This document shows, piece after piece, positions 16,794-23,252 of a DNA stretch of 23,252 nucleotides (position 1 is its first letter; the number at the start of each line of letters is the position of its first letter). A program made the translations under genes and the position numbers. The DNA lies in NCBI RefSeq assembly GCF_001280005.1, contig NZ_LGDW01000067.1, positions 1 through 23,252 on the forward strand, in the 5' to 3' direction. The stretch comes from Streptomyces sp. NRRL WC-3618 (GTDB taxonomy: Bacteria > Actinomycetota > Actinomycetes > Streptomycetales > Streptomycetaceae). The notes beneath the pieces are model-generated. The model saw only the letters and a program-made list of their open reading frames with translations, had not been told where the DNA came from and ran no database searches.

Positions 16794-17981
16794 ATGGCTG
16801 AGGTTCAGAATATTCCGGTGGGGTCCACCACCGCCGGCTCGATCGCGGTGGCCGCTGCCGCCGAGTCGACCGTAGCGACGCGCATGAGCGCGCCGCCGTC
16901 CTTCGACGTGGCGGACTTCCCCGTCCCCCACGGCCGCGAGGAGGAATGGCGGTTCACCCCGCTGGAGCGCCTGCGCGGGCTGCACGACGGCACCGCCGTC
17001 GCCACCGGCACCGGTGTGAAGGTGGACGTCCAGGCACCCGAGGGCGTCACCGTCGAGGCCGTCGGCCGTGACGACGCGCGCCTCGGGCGGGCCGGCATCC
17101 CCGTGGACCGCGTCGCGGCCCAGGCGTACTCCGCCTTCGAGGTGGCCGGTGTGATCACCGTCCCCAAGGAGACGGTCCTCGCCGAGCCGATCCGCGTCGC
17201 CGTGCACGGCGAGGGCGGTGTGGCCTACGGCCACCAGGTCATCGAGCTGGGCGCCTTCGCCGAAGCCGTCGTCGTCCTCGACCACACCGGTGACGCCGTG
17301 CTGGCCGCCAACCTCGAGTACGTCCTCGGGGACGGTGCCAAGCTCACCGTCGTCTCCGTCCAGGACTGGGACGACCAGGCCGTGCACGTCGCCCAGCACA
17401 ACGCGCTGATCGGCCGCGACGCCACGTTCAAGTCCTTCGTGGTCACCTTCGGCGGCGACCTCGTACGCCTCCACCCGCGGGTCGCCTACGCCGGAACCGG
17501 TGGCGAGGCCGAGCTGTTCGGCCTGTACTTCACGGACGCCGGACAGCACCAGGAGCACCGCCTCCTGGTCGACCACAACACCCCGCACTGCAAGTCGAAC
17601 GTCGTCTACAAGGGCGCGCTCCAGGGCGAGGGCGCCCACGCCGTCTGGATCGGCGACGTGCTCATCGAGGCCAAGGCCGAGGGCACCGACACCTACGAGA
17701 TGAACCGCAACCTGGTTCTCACCGACGGCGCCCGCGTGGACTCCGTACCGAACCTCGAGATCGAGACCGGCGAGATCGTCGGCGCCGGGCACGCCAGTGC
17801 CACCGGCCGGTTCGACGACGAGCAGCTGTTCTATCTGATGGCCCGCGGCATCCCGGCCGACGAGGCCCGACGGCTGGTCGTCCGCGGCTTCTTCGCCGAA
17901 CTGGTCCAGCAGATCGGCGTCGAGGACATCCAGGACCGCCTTCTCGCGAAGATCGACGAGGAGCTGGAGGCGTCCGTCTGA
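16794..17981 (+). CDS. sufD: Fe-S cluster assembly protein SufD
   Basis: SufB paralogue that pairs with SufB and two SufC in the scaffold complex. It has 395 residues. The N terminus (1-60) includes FPVPHGREEEWRFTPLERL, the usual SufD opening. The beta-helix core ends with LFGLYFTDAGQHQEHRLLVDHNTPHCKSN (His at DHNTPH and Cys beside it) and GAGHASATGRFDDEQLFYLMARGIP, where SufB has the GHEA motif. ATG 16794 is chosen over the open frame from 16458. The ribosome site (AGGAAAGAG, 16770-16778) is about 15 nt upstream, a long spacing. The stop overlaps the next ATG by one base (TGATG). Confidence 0.96.
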   Translation: MAEVQNIPVGSTTAGSIAVAAAAESTVATRMSAPPSFDVADFPVPHGREEEWRFTPLERLRGLHDGTAVATGTGVKVDVQAPEGVTVEAVGRDDARLGRAGIPVDRVAAQAYSAFEVAGVITVPKETVLAEPIRVAVHGEGGVAYGHQVIELGAFAEAVVVLDHTGDAVLAANLEYVLGDGAKLTVVSVQDWDDQAVHVAQHNALIGRDATFKSFVVTFGGDLVRLHPRVAYAGTGGEAELFGLYFTDAGQHQEHRLLVDHNTPHCKSNVVYKGALQGEGAHAVWIGDVLIEAKAEGTDTYEMNRNLVLTDGARVDSVPNLEIETGEIVGAGHASATGRFDDEQLFYLMARGIPADEARRLVVRGFFAELVQQIGVEDIQDRLLAKIDEELEASV

Positions 17982-18310
17982 TGACCGCCGCTCCCACGTT
18001 CGTACGCGCCTGCGGGCTGAGCGAGCTGGACGAGGACACCCCGAAGCGGGTGGAACTCGACGGCACGCCGGTCTCGGTCGTCCGTACCGAGGGTGAGGTG
18101 TTCGCGATCCACGACATCTGCTCGCACGCGAACGTCTCGCTCTCCGAGGGCGAGGTGGAGGACTGTCAGATCGAGTGCTGGCTGCACGGCTCCAGCTTCG
18201 ACCTCCGCACCGGCAAGCCGTCCGGCCTTCCCGCGACGCGCCCCGTCCCCGTATACCCCGTAAAGATCGAAGGGGACGATGTGCTCGTCTCCCTCACCCA
18301 GGAGTCCTGA
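17981..18310 (+). CDS. Rieske-type [2Fe-2S] ferredoxin in the suf operon
   Basis: Small soluble Rieske protein (109 aa) similar to the ferredoxin subunits of ring-hydroxylating dioxygenases. Both cluster-binding boxes are intact: Cys47-x-His49 (CSHANVSL) and Cys66-x2-His69 (CWLHGS), 16 residues apart. There is no signal or membrane anchor. It overlaps the sufD stop by one base and is followed 7 nt later by sufC, so it is a full member of the operon. The dioxygenase label often given by annotation pipelines is unlikely here, as no oxygenase gene is present. An electron-transfer or cluster-delivery role in Suf assembly is a reasonable inference. Confidence 0.93.
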   Translation: MTAAPTFVRACGLSELDEDTPKRVELDGTPVSVVRTEGEVFAIHDICSHANVSLSEGEVEDCQIECWLHGSSFDLRTGKPSGLPATRPVPVYPVKIEGDDVLVSLTQES

Positions 18311-18317
18311 GGCATCC

Positions 18318-19112
18318 ATGGCAACGCTTGAAATCCGAGACCTGCACGTCACCGTCGAGGCCGACAACGCCACGAAGGAGATCCTCAAGGGTGTCGACCT
18401 GACCGTGAAGCAGGGCGAGACGCACGCCATCATGGGCCCCAACGGCTCCGGCAAGTCGACTCTCGCCTACTCGCTCGCGGGTCACCCGAAGTACACGATC
18501 ACCAGCGGCTCCGTGCTGCTCGACGGCGAGGACGTCCTGGAGATGTCCGTCGACGAGCGGGCCCGCGCGGGCCTGTTCCTGGCGATGCAGTACCCGGTCG
18601 AGATCCCCGGCGTCTCCGTCTCCAACTTCCTTCGTACGTCCGCCACCGCCGTCCGCGGTGAGGCGCCGAAGCTGCGCCTGTGGGTGAAGGAGGTCAAGGA
18701 GGCCATGCAGCGCCTCAACATGGACCCCTCCTTCGCCGAGCGCAACGTCAACGAGGGCTTCTCCGGCGGTGAGAAGAAGCGCCACGAGATCCTTCAGCTG
18801 GAGCTGCTCAAGCCGAAGGTCGCGATCCTCGACGAGACGGACTCCGGTCTGGACGTCGACGCCCTGCGCATCGTCTCCGAGGGCGTCAACCGCGTCCGTG
18901 AGTCGGGCGAGGTCGGCACCCTGCTGATCACGCACTACACGCGTATCCTGCGCTACATCAAGCCCGACTTCGTCCACGTCTTCTCCGACGGCCGGATCGC
19001 CGAGTCCGGCGGGGCCGAGCTCGCCGACAAGCTGGAGAACGAGGGCTACGAGGCTTACACGACGAAGGGTGGCTCCGTGAGCGGAGTGAACTCAGGGGAG
19101 GAAGTCGCGTGA
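18318..19112 (+). CDS. sufC: Fe-S cluster assembly ATPase SufC
   Basis: ABC-type soluble ATPase that drives conformational change of SufBD. It has 264 residues. Walker A is GPNGSGKST (40-48), the Q loop is in AMQYPVEIPGV (89-99), the signature FSGGEKKR (148-155) is the Suf-specific form, Walker B/D loop is ILDETDSGLDVDAL (170-183) and the switch His is 206 (LLITHYTRIL). The C-terminal 15 residues (KGGSVSGVNSGEEVA) are probably flexible. ATG 18318 has GAGG about 6 nt upstream, overlapping the previous stop. Its own stop overlaps the sufS GTG by 4 nt. Confidence 0.97.
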   Translation: MATLEIRDLHVTVEADNATKEILKGVDLTVKQGETHAIMGPNGSGKSTLAYSLAGHPKYTITSGSVLLDGEDVLEMSVDERARAGLFLAMQYPVEIPGVSVSNFLRTSATAVRGEAPKLRLWVKEVKEAMQRLNMDPSFAERNVNEGFSGGEKKRHEILQLELLKPKVAILDETDSGLDVDALRIVSEGVNRVRESGEVGTLLITHYTRILRYIKPDFVHVFSDGRIAESGGAELADKLENEGYEAYTTKGGSVSGVNSGEEVA

Positions 19113-20383
19113 CACAGCTGCCGGGCCTCCTCACTGGGACATCGCAACTGCTCGACGAGGCGATCCGTAAGGACTTCCCGATCCTCGATCGGGTGCTCCA
19201 CGACGACAAGAAGCTTGTCTACCTGGACAACGCGGCGACCTCACAGACGCCCCGCCAGGTGATCGACACCCTCTCCGAGTACTACGAGCAGCACAACGCC
19301 AACGTGCACCGTGGCATCCATGTGCTCGCCGAGGAGGCCACGGCGCTGTACGAGGGCGCGCGGGACAAGGTCGCCGCGTTCATCAACGCGCCCAGCCGCG
19401 ACGAGGTGATCTTCACCAAGAACGCCTCGGAGTCGCTCAACCTCGTGGCCAACATGCTGGGCTGGGCCGACGAGCCCTACCGGGTCGACCACGAGACCGA
19501 GATCGTCATCACGGAGATGGAGCACCACTCCAACATCGTGCCGTGGCAGCTGCTCGCGCAGCGCACGGGCGCGAAGCTGAAGTGGTTCGGCCTGACCGAC
19601 GACGGCCGGCTCGACCTGTCGAACATAGACGAGGTCATCACCGAGAAGACGAAGATCGTTTCCTTCGTGCTGGTGTCCAACATCCTGGGCACGGTCAACC
19701 CGGTCGAGAAGATCGTGCGCCGCGCGCAGGAGGTCGGGGCCCTGGTCCTGATCGACGCCTCGCAGGCCGCCCCGCACATGCCGCTGGACGTACAGGCCCT
19801 GCAGGCCGACTTCGTGGCCTTCACCGGCCACAAGATGTGCGGTCCGACGGGCATCGGGGTGCTGTGGGGACGCCAGGAGCTGCTGGAGGACCTCCCGCCG
19901 TTCCTGGGCGGCGGCGAGATGATCGAGACCGTGTCGATGCACTCGTCGACGTACGCTCCCGCCCCGCACAAGTTCGAGGCGGGCACTCCGCCGATCGCGC
20001 AGGCGGTCGGCCTCGGTGCGGCGATCGACTATCTCTCCGCGATCGGCATGGACAAGATCCTCGCCCATGAGCACGCGCTCACCGAGTACGCGATGAAGCG
20101 GCTCGGCGAGGTTCCCGACCTGCGGTTCATCGGCCCGAGCACGGCCGAGGACCGGGGCGCGGCGATCTCCTTCACGCTCGGTGACATCCACCCGCACGAC
20201 GTGGGCCAGGTCCTCGACGAGCAGGGCATCGCGGTCCGGGTCGGCCACCACTGCGCTCGCCCGGTCTGCCTGCGCTACGGAATTCCCGCGACCACGCGAG
20301 CGTCGTTCTATCTGTACTCCACGCCGGCCGAGATCGATGCTCTGGTCGACGGACTGGAGCACGTACGGAACTTCTTCGGCTGA
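19109..20383 (+). CDS. sufS: Cysteine desulfurase SufS
   Basis: PLP enzyme (group II desulfurase) that takes sulfur from L-cysteine as a persulfide and passes it to SufU. It has 424 residues. YLDNAATSQTPRQV (38-51) is the N-terminal class V signature, EMEHHSNIVPW (136-146) holds the PLP-stacking His139, FTGHKMCGPTGIG (238-250) the PLP lysine Lys242, and VGHHCARPVC (378-387) the catalytic Cys382. Compared with other families the N terminus is slightly extended (about 15 residues before the first helix). GTG 19109 overlaps the sufC stop (GTGA), and GGGGAGG lies 7 nt upstream. It is followed 20 nt later by sufU. Confidence 0.97.
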   Translation: MTQLPGLLTGTSQLLDEAIRKDFPILDRVLHDDKKLVYLDNAATSQTPRQVIDTLSEYYEQHNANVHRGIHVLAEEATALYEGARDKVAAFINAPSRDEVIFTKNASESLNLVANMLGWADEPYRVDHETEIVITEMEHHSNIVPWQLLAQRTGAKLKWFGLTDDGRLDLSNIDEVITEKTKIVSFVLVSNILGTVNPVEKIVRRAQEVGALVLIDASQAAPHMPLDVQALQADFVAFTGHKMCGPTGIGVLWGRQELLEDLPPFLGGGEMIETVSMHSSTYAPAPHKFEAGTPPIAQAVGLGAAIDYLSAIGMDKILAHEHALTEYAMKRLGEVPDLRFIGPSTAEDRGAAISFTLGDIHPHDVGQVLDEQGIAVRVGHHCARPVCLRYGIPATTRASFYLYSTPAEIDALVDGLEHVRNFFG

Positions 20384-20403
20384 GGAGATTGGCGAGCGAT
20401 CGC

Positions 20404-20871
20404 ATGAAGCTTGATTCGATGTACCAGGAAGTCATCCTGGACCACTACAAGCACCCGCACGGGCGTGGTCTACGGGATGGCGACGCCGAGGTGCACCACG
20501 TCAACCCGACGTGCGGCGACGAGATCACCCTGCGCGTGAAGTACGACGGCACGACGATCACCGATGTCTCGTACGAGGGTCAGGGCTGCTCGATCAGTCA
20601 GGCCTCGGCCTCCGTGCTGAACGAGCTCCTCGTCGGCAAGGAACTGTCCGAGGGACAGAAGATCCAGGAGACCTTCCTGGAGCTGATGCAGTCCAAGGGC
20701 CGCATCGAGCCGGACGACGCGATGGAGGAGGTGCTGGAGGACGCGGTCGCGTTCGCCGGTGTCTCCAAGTACCCGGCCCGGGTGAAGTGCGCGCTGCTCA
20801 GCTGGATGGCGTGGAAGGACGCGACGGCCCAGGCTCTGGGCTCGGACGCCGCCGAAAGGAAGACGGCATGA
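20404..20871 (+). CDS. sufU: SufU, zinc-dependent sulfurtransferase of the Suf system
   Basis: Accepts the persulfide sulfur from SufS and passes it to SufBCD; IscU-like fold, cytosolic. With ATG 20404 it has 155 residues. The zinc site residues are Cys37 and Asp39 (NPTCGDE), Cys62 (GQGCSISQAS) and Cys129 (RVKCALLSW), matching the Bacillus SufU pattern. The insertion between the second and third Cys (ETFLELMQSKG) is characteristic of SufU rather than IscU. The frame opens at TTG 20389, but GAGGAG there is too close to serve it. MKLDSMYQEVILDHYKHP is the usual beginning. The stop overlaps the next ATG (ATGA). Confidence 0.96.
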   Translation: MKLDSMYQEVILDHYKHPHGRGLRDGDAEVHHVNPTCGDEITLRVKYDGTTITDVSYEGQGCSISQASASVLNELLVGKELSEGQKIQETFLELMQSKGRIEPDDAMEEVLEDAVAFAGVSKYPARVKCALLSWMAWKDATAQALGSDAAERKTA

Positions 20872-21200
20872 GCGAGACCATTGAGATGAAGCCGGCCTCG
20901 GAGGACGAGGTCCGCGAGGCGCTGTACGACGTCGTCGACCCCGAACTGGGTATCGACGTCGTCAACCTGGGCCTGATCTACGGCATTCACATCGACGACG
21001 CGAACATCGCGACGATCGACATGACCCTGACGTCTGCGGCGTGTCCGCTCACGGACGTCATCGAGGACCAGGCCAAGTCCGCCACGGACGGCATCGTCAA
21101 CGAACTGCGGATCAACTGGGTGTGGATGCCGCCGTGGGGCCCGGACAAGATCACGGACGACGGGCGTGACCAGCTTCGGGCGCTCGGGTTCAACGTCTGA
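20868..21200 (+). CDS. sufT: SufT-like MIP18 family (DUF59) Fe-S maturation protein
   Basis: Small protein (110 aa) of the MIP18/DUF59 family, which helps mature Fe-S proteins. The family marks are VDPELGIDVVNLGLIYG (23-39) and LTSAACPLTD (54-63) with the conserved Cys59. WVWMPPWGPDKIT (84-96) is the usual C-terminal segment. ATG 20868 overlaps the sufU stop by 4 nt and has AAAGGAAG upstream. It is the last gene of the operon; a strong terminator follows 33 nt after the stop. The role is inferred from family and position. Confidence 0.93.
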   Translation: MSETIEMKPASEDEVREALYDVVDPELGIDVVNLGLIYGIHIDDANIATIDMTLTSAACPLTDVIEDQAKSATDGIVNELRINWVWMPPWGPDKITDDGRDQLRALGFNV

Positions 21201-21233
21201 GGGCTGCCTGACGTAGACGTACGAACACCGCAT

Positions 21234-21274
21234 GCGAAAGCGGCGGCACCCCGAGAGGGTGCCGCCGCTTTCGC
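21234..21274. terminator. Suf operon terminator, bidirectional
   Basis: Perfect 18-bp stem (arms begin GCGAAAGCGGCGG and end CCGCCGCTTTCGC) with a 5-nt loop CGAGA. It lies between the sufT stop and the stop of the minus-strand AbfB gene, 8 nt from the latter, so it can serve both converging transcripts. Confidence 0.85.
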
Positions 21275-21282
21275 GTCGGGTC

Positions 21283-22185
21283 TCAGGCCAGCGGGGCCAC
21301 CACGCGGAAGAAGAAGTCCTCCCGGTCGCTCGTGTTGTAGCCGTACGGGTCCAGGCGCAGCTGGAAGTTCCGGTGGCGCAACGCGTAGTTGGGGTAGTTC
21401 ACCGACTGGAGCACCGCCGCGCCCGTGTACCCCGAGTACCCGCCGCAGAAGGTGGCGTCCTGCTTGAACAGCGAAGAGCCGTCGTTGCGGTCGGCGTGCA
21501 GGACGAAGTCACGGTGGCGCAGGAACCTGCCGTCGTGCGTCTTGAACGAGTAGCAGGAGCCGTTGGACAGCCCCGGGACCACGTCGAAGGTGGAGTCCTG
21601 GCGGGATTCCGAGCCGGCGACCTGATCGAGGTTCACCTGGTCGCCTGACACGTGCCAGTAGCGGTCGGGGTAGCTGACCGCCTCGACGGACCTCAGGGAG
21701 GAGTTGCCCGGCCTGGTGGGCGGGGTCGAGGGCTTACTCGGGGTCTTGCCCGGAGGCTTGCCCGGGACCGGGGAGGCGGCGGGCTTGGCGGGGTGCCCCT
21801 TGGCGGGAGCGGTGGCGGAGCCCTTGGCGTCCGGGGCGTGGGTCGCGGGGGACGGCGACGTGGAATCGTCCGGCGTGGACGGCTGGGCCGACCACAGGCC
21901 ACTCTTTCCGCTCGGGGGCGTGGCACCGGACGCCGTCGGTGAGGCGAAGGTGAGGAGACCGGGGTACGTCGAACCGGGCGACGGCGCGGGGGCGTTGGCC
22001 GCGGGCACCGGGTCCACGGCCTGCCGGTCCGTGACGATGATCGCGGTCACACAGGCGGCCACGACCGACAGGGCCAGGGTGCCCGCCATCCAGAGTCGCC
22101 GCGTCCCGGGCACACGCGAGGTGTCCGGGGCCCAGCCGTTCTCCCACGGTTGAGTTGGGATGAGCCGGGGCTTCTCTTCTGTCAT
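21283..22185 (-). CDS. Membrane-anchored AbfB-domain protein
   Basis: The 300-residue protein has three parts: a charged cytosolic N terminus (1-30), one membrane segment (31-51, LWMAGTLALSVVAACVTAII), and an outside part. The outside part is a Pro/Ser/Thr/Ala-rich linker (about 55-160) followed by a beta-trefoil AbfB-like domain (about 162-298). The domain shows repeats such as SLRSVEAVSYPDRYWHV, DGRFLRHRDFVLHADRND and NYALRHRNFQLRLDP, with STFDVVPGL and DATFCGGYSG between them. AbfB (CBM42) domains bind arabinose side chains of polysaccharides; no catalytic domain is present. A wall or polysaccharide binding role is inference. The ATG at 22185-22183 has GGAGG about 9 nt upstream. It is a single-gene unit. 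Confidence 0.85.
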   Translation of the reverse strand: MTEEKPRLIPTQPWENGWAPDTSRVPGTRRLWMAGTLALSVVAACVTAIIVTDRQAVDPVPAANAPAPSPGSTYPGLLTFASPTASGATPPSGKSGLWSAQPSTPDDSTSPSPATHAPDAKGSATAPAKGHPAKPAASPVPGKPPGKTPSKPSTPPTRPGNSSLRSVEAVSYPDRYWHVSGDQVNLDQVAGSESRQDSTFDVVPGLSNGSCYSFKTHDGRFLRHRDFVLHADRNDGSSLFKQDATFCGGYSGYTGAAVLQSVNYPNYALRHRNFQLRLDPYGYNTSDREDFFFRVVAPLA

Positions 22186-22360
22186 GCGCTGTTCCTCCGG
22201 CGTCGCCTGTGGCGAACTTGTGAACGAGTGGTTGAAACAGTAATGGACGCGAGGCTAGGGGACGGCCATGGCTGTGAGAAGGGTTGTTTCCTCAATGAGA
22301 CCGGCGGCTGGGGGAGTTGGTGGCGGGGTGTCCAGTGCGGGTGGGTTTGGGCGGGGGCTG

Positions 22361-22409
22361 TGTACGGCTGTACATATCCCATGCGTACACTCGTACACAT
22401 GGGATATGT
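22361..22409. promoter_or_regulatory. Operator array over the smr promoter and start codon
   Basis: Two GTAC-N4-GTAC modules (22362-22373 and 22385-22396) are nested with a perfect 12-bp inverted repeat, ACATATCCCATG (22372-22383) and CATGGGATATGT (22398-22409), around a 14-nt spacer. The -10 and ATG of the smr gene lie inside. The likely ligand is the TetR regulator encoded next. Confidence 0.6.
22386..22391 (+). promoter_or_regulatory. -10 element TACACT for leaderless smr mRNA
   Basis: TACACT fits TANNNT and ends exactly 7 nt before the ATG at 22399. There is no ribosome site (cgtacac). The element lies in the spacer of the inverted repeat. Confidence 0.55.
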
Positions 22410-22719
22410 GTTGCTTGTCGGAGCCATCGCCTCCGAGGTGGGCGCGACGACCGCCATGAAGTACAGCGACGGTTTCAGCAGGCTGTGGCCTTCCGTGCTG
22501 ACCGCTCTGGGGTACGCCATCGCGTTCGTGCTGCTCGCGCAGACGCTGAAGACGGTGTCCGTCGGGACGGCGTACGCGATCTGGTCGGGGATCGGCACTG
22601 CGGCTGTCGCGACGATCGGTGCGGTGTTCCTCGGGGAGGGCATGGGTGTGGCGAAGATCGCAGGGCTCGCGCTCATCATCGGCGGGGTCGTCGTCCTCAA
22701 CATGGGCGGCGCGCACTGA
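22399..22719 (+). CDS. Small multidrug resistance (SMR/QacE/EmrE family) transporter
   Basis: Four-helix membrane protein of 106 residues, the standard SMR size; such proteins work as dimers exchanging protons for cationic drugs or small metabolites. The essential membrane glutamate is Glu13 in LLVGAIASEVGATTAMK. YAIWSGIGTA (59-68) carries the Tyr/Trp pair of the substrate site (EmrE Tyr60/Trp63). The last helix ends LALIIGGVVVLNMGG. The start is ATG 22399, because SMR proteins begin right at helix 1 and a -10 lies 7 nt upstream. ATG 22381 and the open frame from 22150 are unlikely. The stop overlaps the tetR ATG by one base. Confidence 0.93.
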   Translation: MGYVLLVGAIASEVGATTAMKYSDGFSRLWPSVLTALGYAIAFVLLAQTLKTVSVGTAYAIWSGIGTAAVATIGAVFLGEGMGVAKIAGLALIIGGVVVLNMGGAH

Positions 22720-23252
22720 TGAGTCGGCGGTACGACCCCGAGCGGCGCCAGCGGATCATCGACGCGGCGATCCGGGTGGTGGGGGAGAAGGGGATCGCCG
22801 GGCTCAGTCATCGGTCGGTGGCCGCGGAGGCGGATGTGCCGCTGGGGTCGACGACGTATCACTTCCGCACGCTCGACGAACTCCTGGTCGCCGCGCTGAG
22901 ACAGGCGAACGAGGGGTTCGCGAAGGTGGTGGCCGCGAGGGGCGGGTTGCGGGACGAGGGAGGCGATCTGGCGGGCGAGCTCGCCGGGTTGCTGGGGGAG
23001 TGGCTCTCGGGGGACCGGGCGGGGGTCGAGCTGGAGTGCGAGTTGTATCTGGCGGCGCTTCGGCGGCCGGCGTTGCGGCCTGTTGCCGCGGAATGGGCGG
23101 AGGGGGTTGCGGAGTTGCTGCGCGCGCGGACGGATGCGGTGACGGCGCGGGCGTTGGTGGCGGTGATGGACGGGATGTGTCTGCAGGTGCTGCTGACGGG
23201 GGGTGTGTATGAGGAGGGGTTTGCCCGGGAGGTGTTCGGGAGGGTGATTGTG
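22719..23252 (+). CDS. TetR-family transcriptional regulator (3' end outside window)
   Basis: The frame runs open to the window end, giving 178 residues without a stop. The N terminus has the TetR helix-turn-helix: RQRIIDAAIRVVGEKG (10-25), then GLSHRSVAAEADVPLGSTTY (28-47) and HFRTLDELL. The ligand-binding half is Leu/Ala/Arg rich and seems nearly complete (a TetR is about 190-210 aa). ATG 22719 overlaps the smr stop (TGATG), so the two genes form a coupled pair. The regulator most likely represses both from the operator array before smr; this is inference from the common smr-tetR arrangement. Confidence 0.92.
   Translation, partial: MSRRYDPERRQRIIDAAIRVVGEKGIAGLSHRSVAAEADVPLGSTTYHFRTLDELLVAALRQANEGFAKVVAARGGLRDEGGDLAGELAGLLGEWLSGDRAGVELECELYLAALRRPALRPVAAEWAEGVAELLRARTDAVTARALVAVMDGMCLQVLLTGGVYEEGFAREVFGRVIV

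Noticed and set aside
22150..22398. Longer SMR protein starting at 22150 or 22381
   Set aside because: SMR proteins begin at helix 1. The extension overlaps the start of the AbfB gene and the operator array.

Overview
The window is GC-rich, uses strongly G/C-ending codons and many GTG/TTG starts, and has the gene order of a Streptomyces (or very close actinomycete) chromosome. It is core chromosome, with no sign of phage, transposon, CRISPR, rRNA or tRNA. The order pgl-opcA-zwf-tal-tkt / ctaB / ctaA / ABC transporter / sufR-sufB-sufD-sufC-sufS-sufU-sufT is, as I recall, also the order of the M. tuberculosis Rv1445c-Rv1466 region, so most of the window is an old actinobacterial block.

Layout. 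(1) 1-849: 3' part of pgi on the + strand, then a convergent gap (850-1108) with Streptomyces-type dispersed intergenic repeats and a strong hairpin. (2) 1109-7690, minus strand: the pentose phosphate operon tkt-tal-zwf-opcA-pgl, the last three genes joined by 4-nt stop/start overlaps. (3) 7691-8048: divergent promoter region, then ctaB (heme O synthase) on the + strand. (4) 9148-11477: three + strand genes of unclear role: a 105-aa hypothetical protein with a leaderless-type promoter, an amidohydrolase-like protein lacking two expected metal ligands, and a nucleotidyltransferase. A perfect 30-bp palindrome lies at their convergent junction with ctaA. (5) 11509-14304, minus strand: ctaA (heme A synthase) and a two-gene ABC-2 exporter. 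(6) 14305-14542: regulatory region with an iron box (DtxR/IdeR/DmdR type) and a CAAC-N6-GTTG element, which matches the SufR operator known from cyanobacteria and lies over the sufR -10 and start codon. (7) 14543-21200: the suf Fe-S assembly operon sufR-B-D-(Rieske ferredoxin)-C-S-U-T, almost fully translationally coupled and closed by an 18-bp perfect stem terminator. (8) 21283-23252: a membrane-anchored AbfB-domain protein (minus), then a small multidrug resistance (SMR) gene and a tetR gene (+, cut by the window end), whose promoter sits inside a nested inverted repeat.

How the genes work together. zwf, opcA and pgl form the oxidative branch of the pentose phosphate pathway (NADPH), and tal/tkt the non-oxidative branch; pgi links them to glycolysis. 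ctaB and ctaA act in sequence, heme B to heme O to heme A, for aa3-type oxidase. The suf operon is the main Fe-S assembly system expected in this group: SufS/SufU mobilise sulfur, SufBCD is the scaffold, SufT assists maturation and SufR reports cluster status.

No large undescribed system is evident. The items most worth following are the dual control region of suf, the smr-tetR operator array, the shortened transketolase loop and the unassigned amidohydrolase/nucleotidyltransferase pair.
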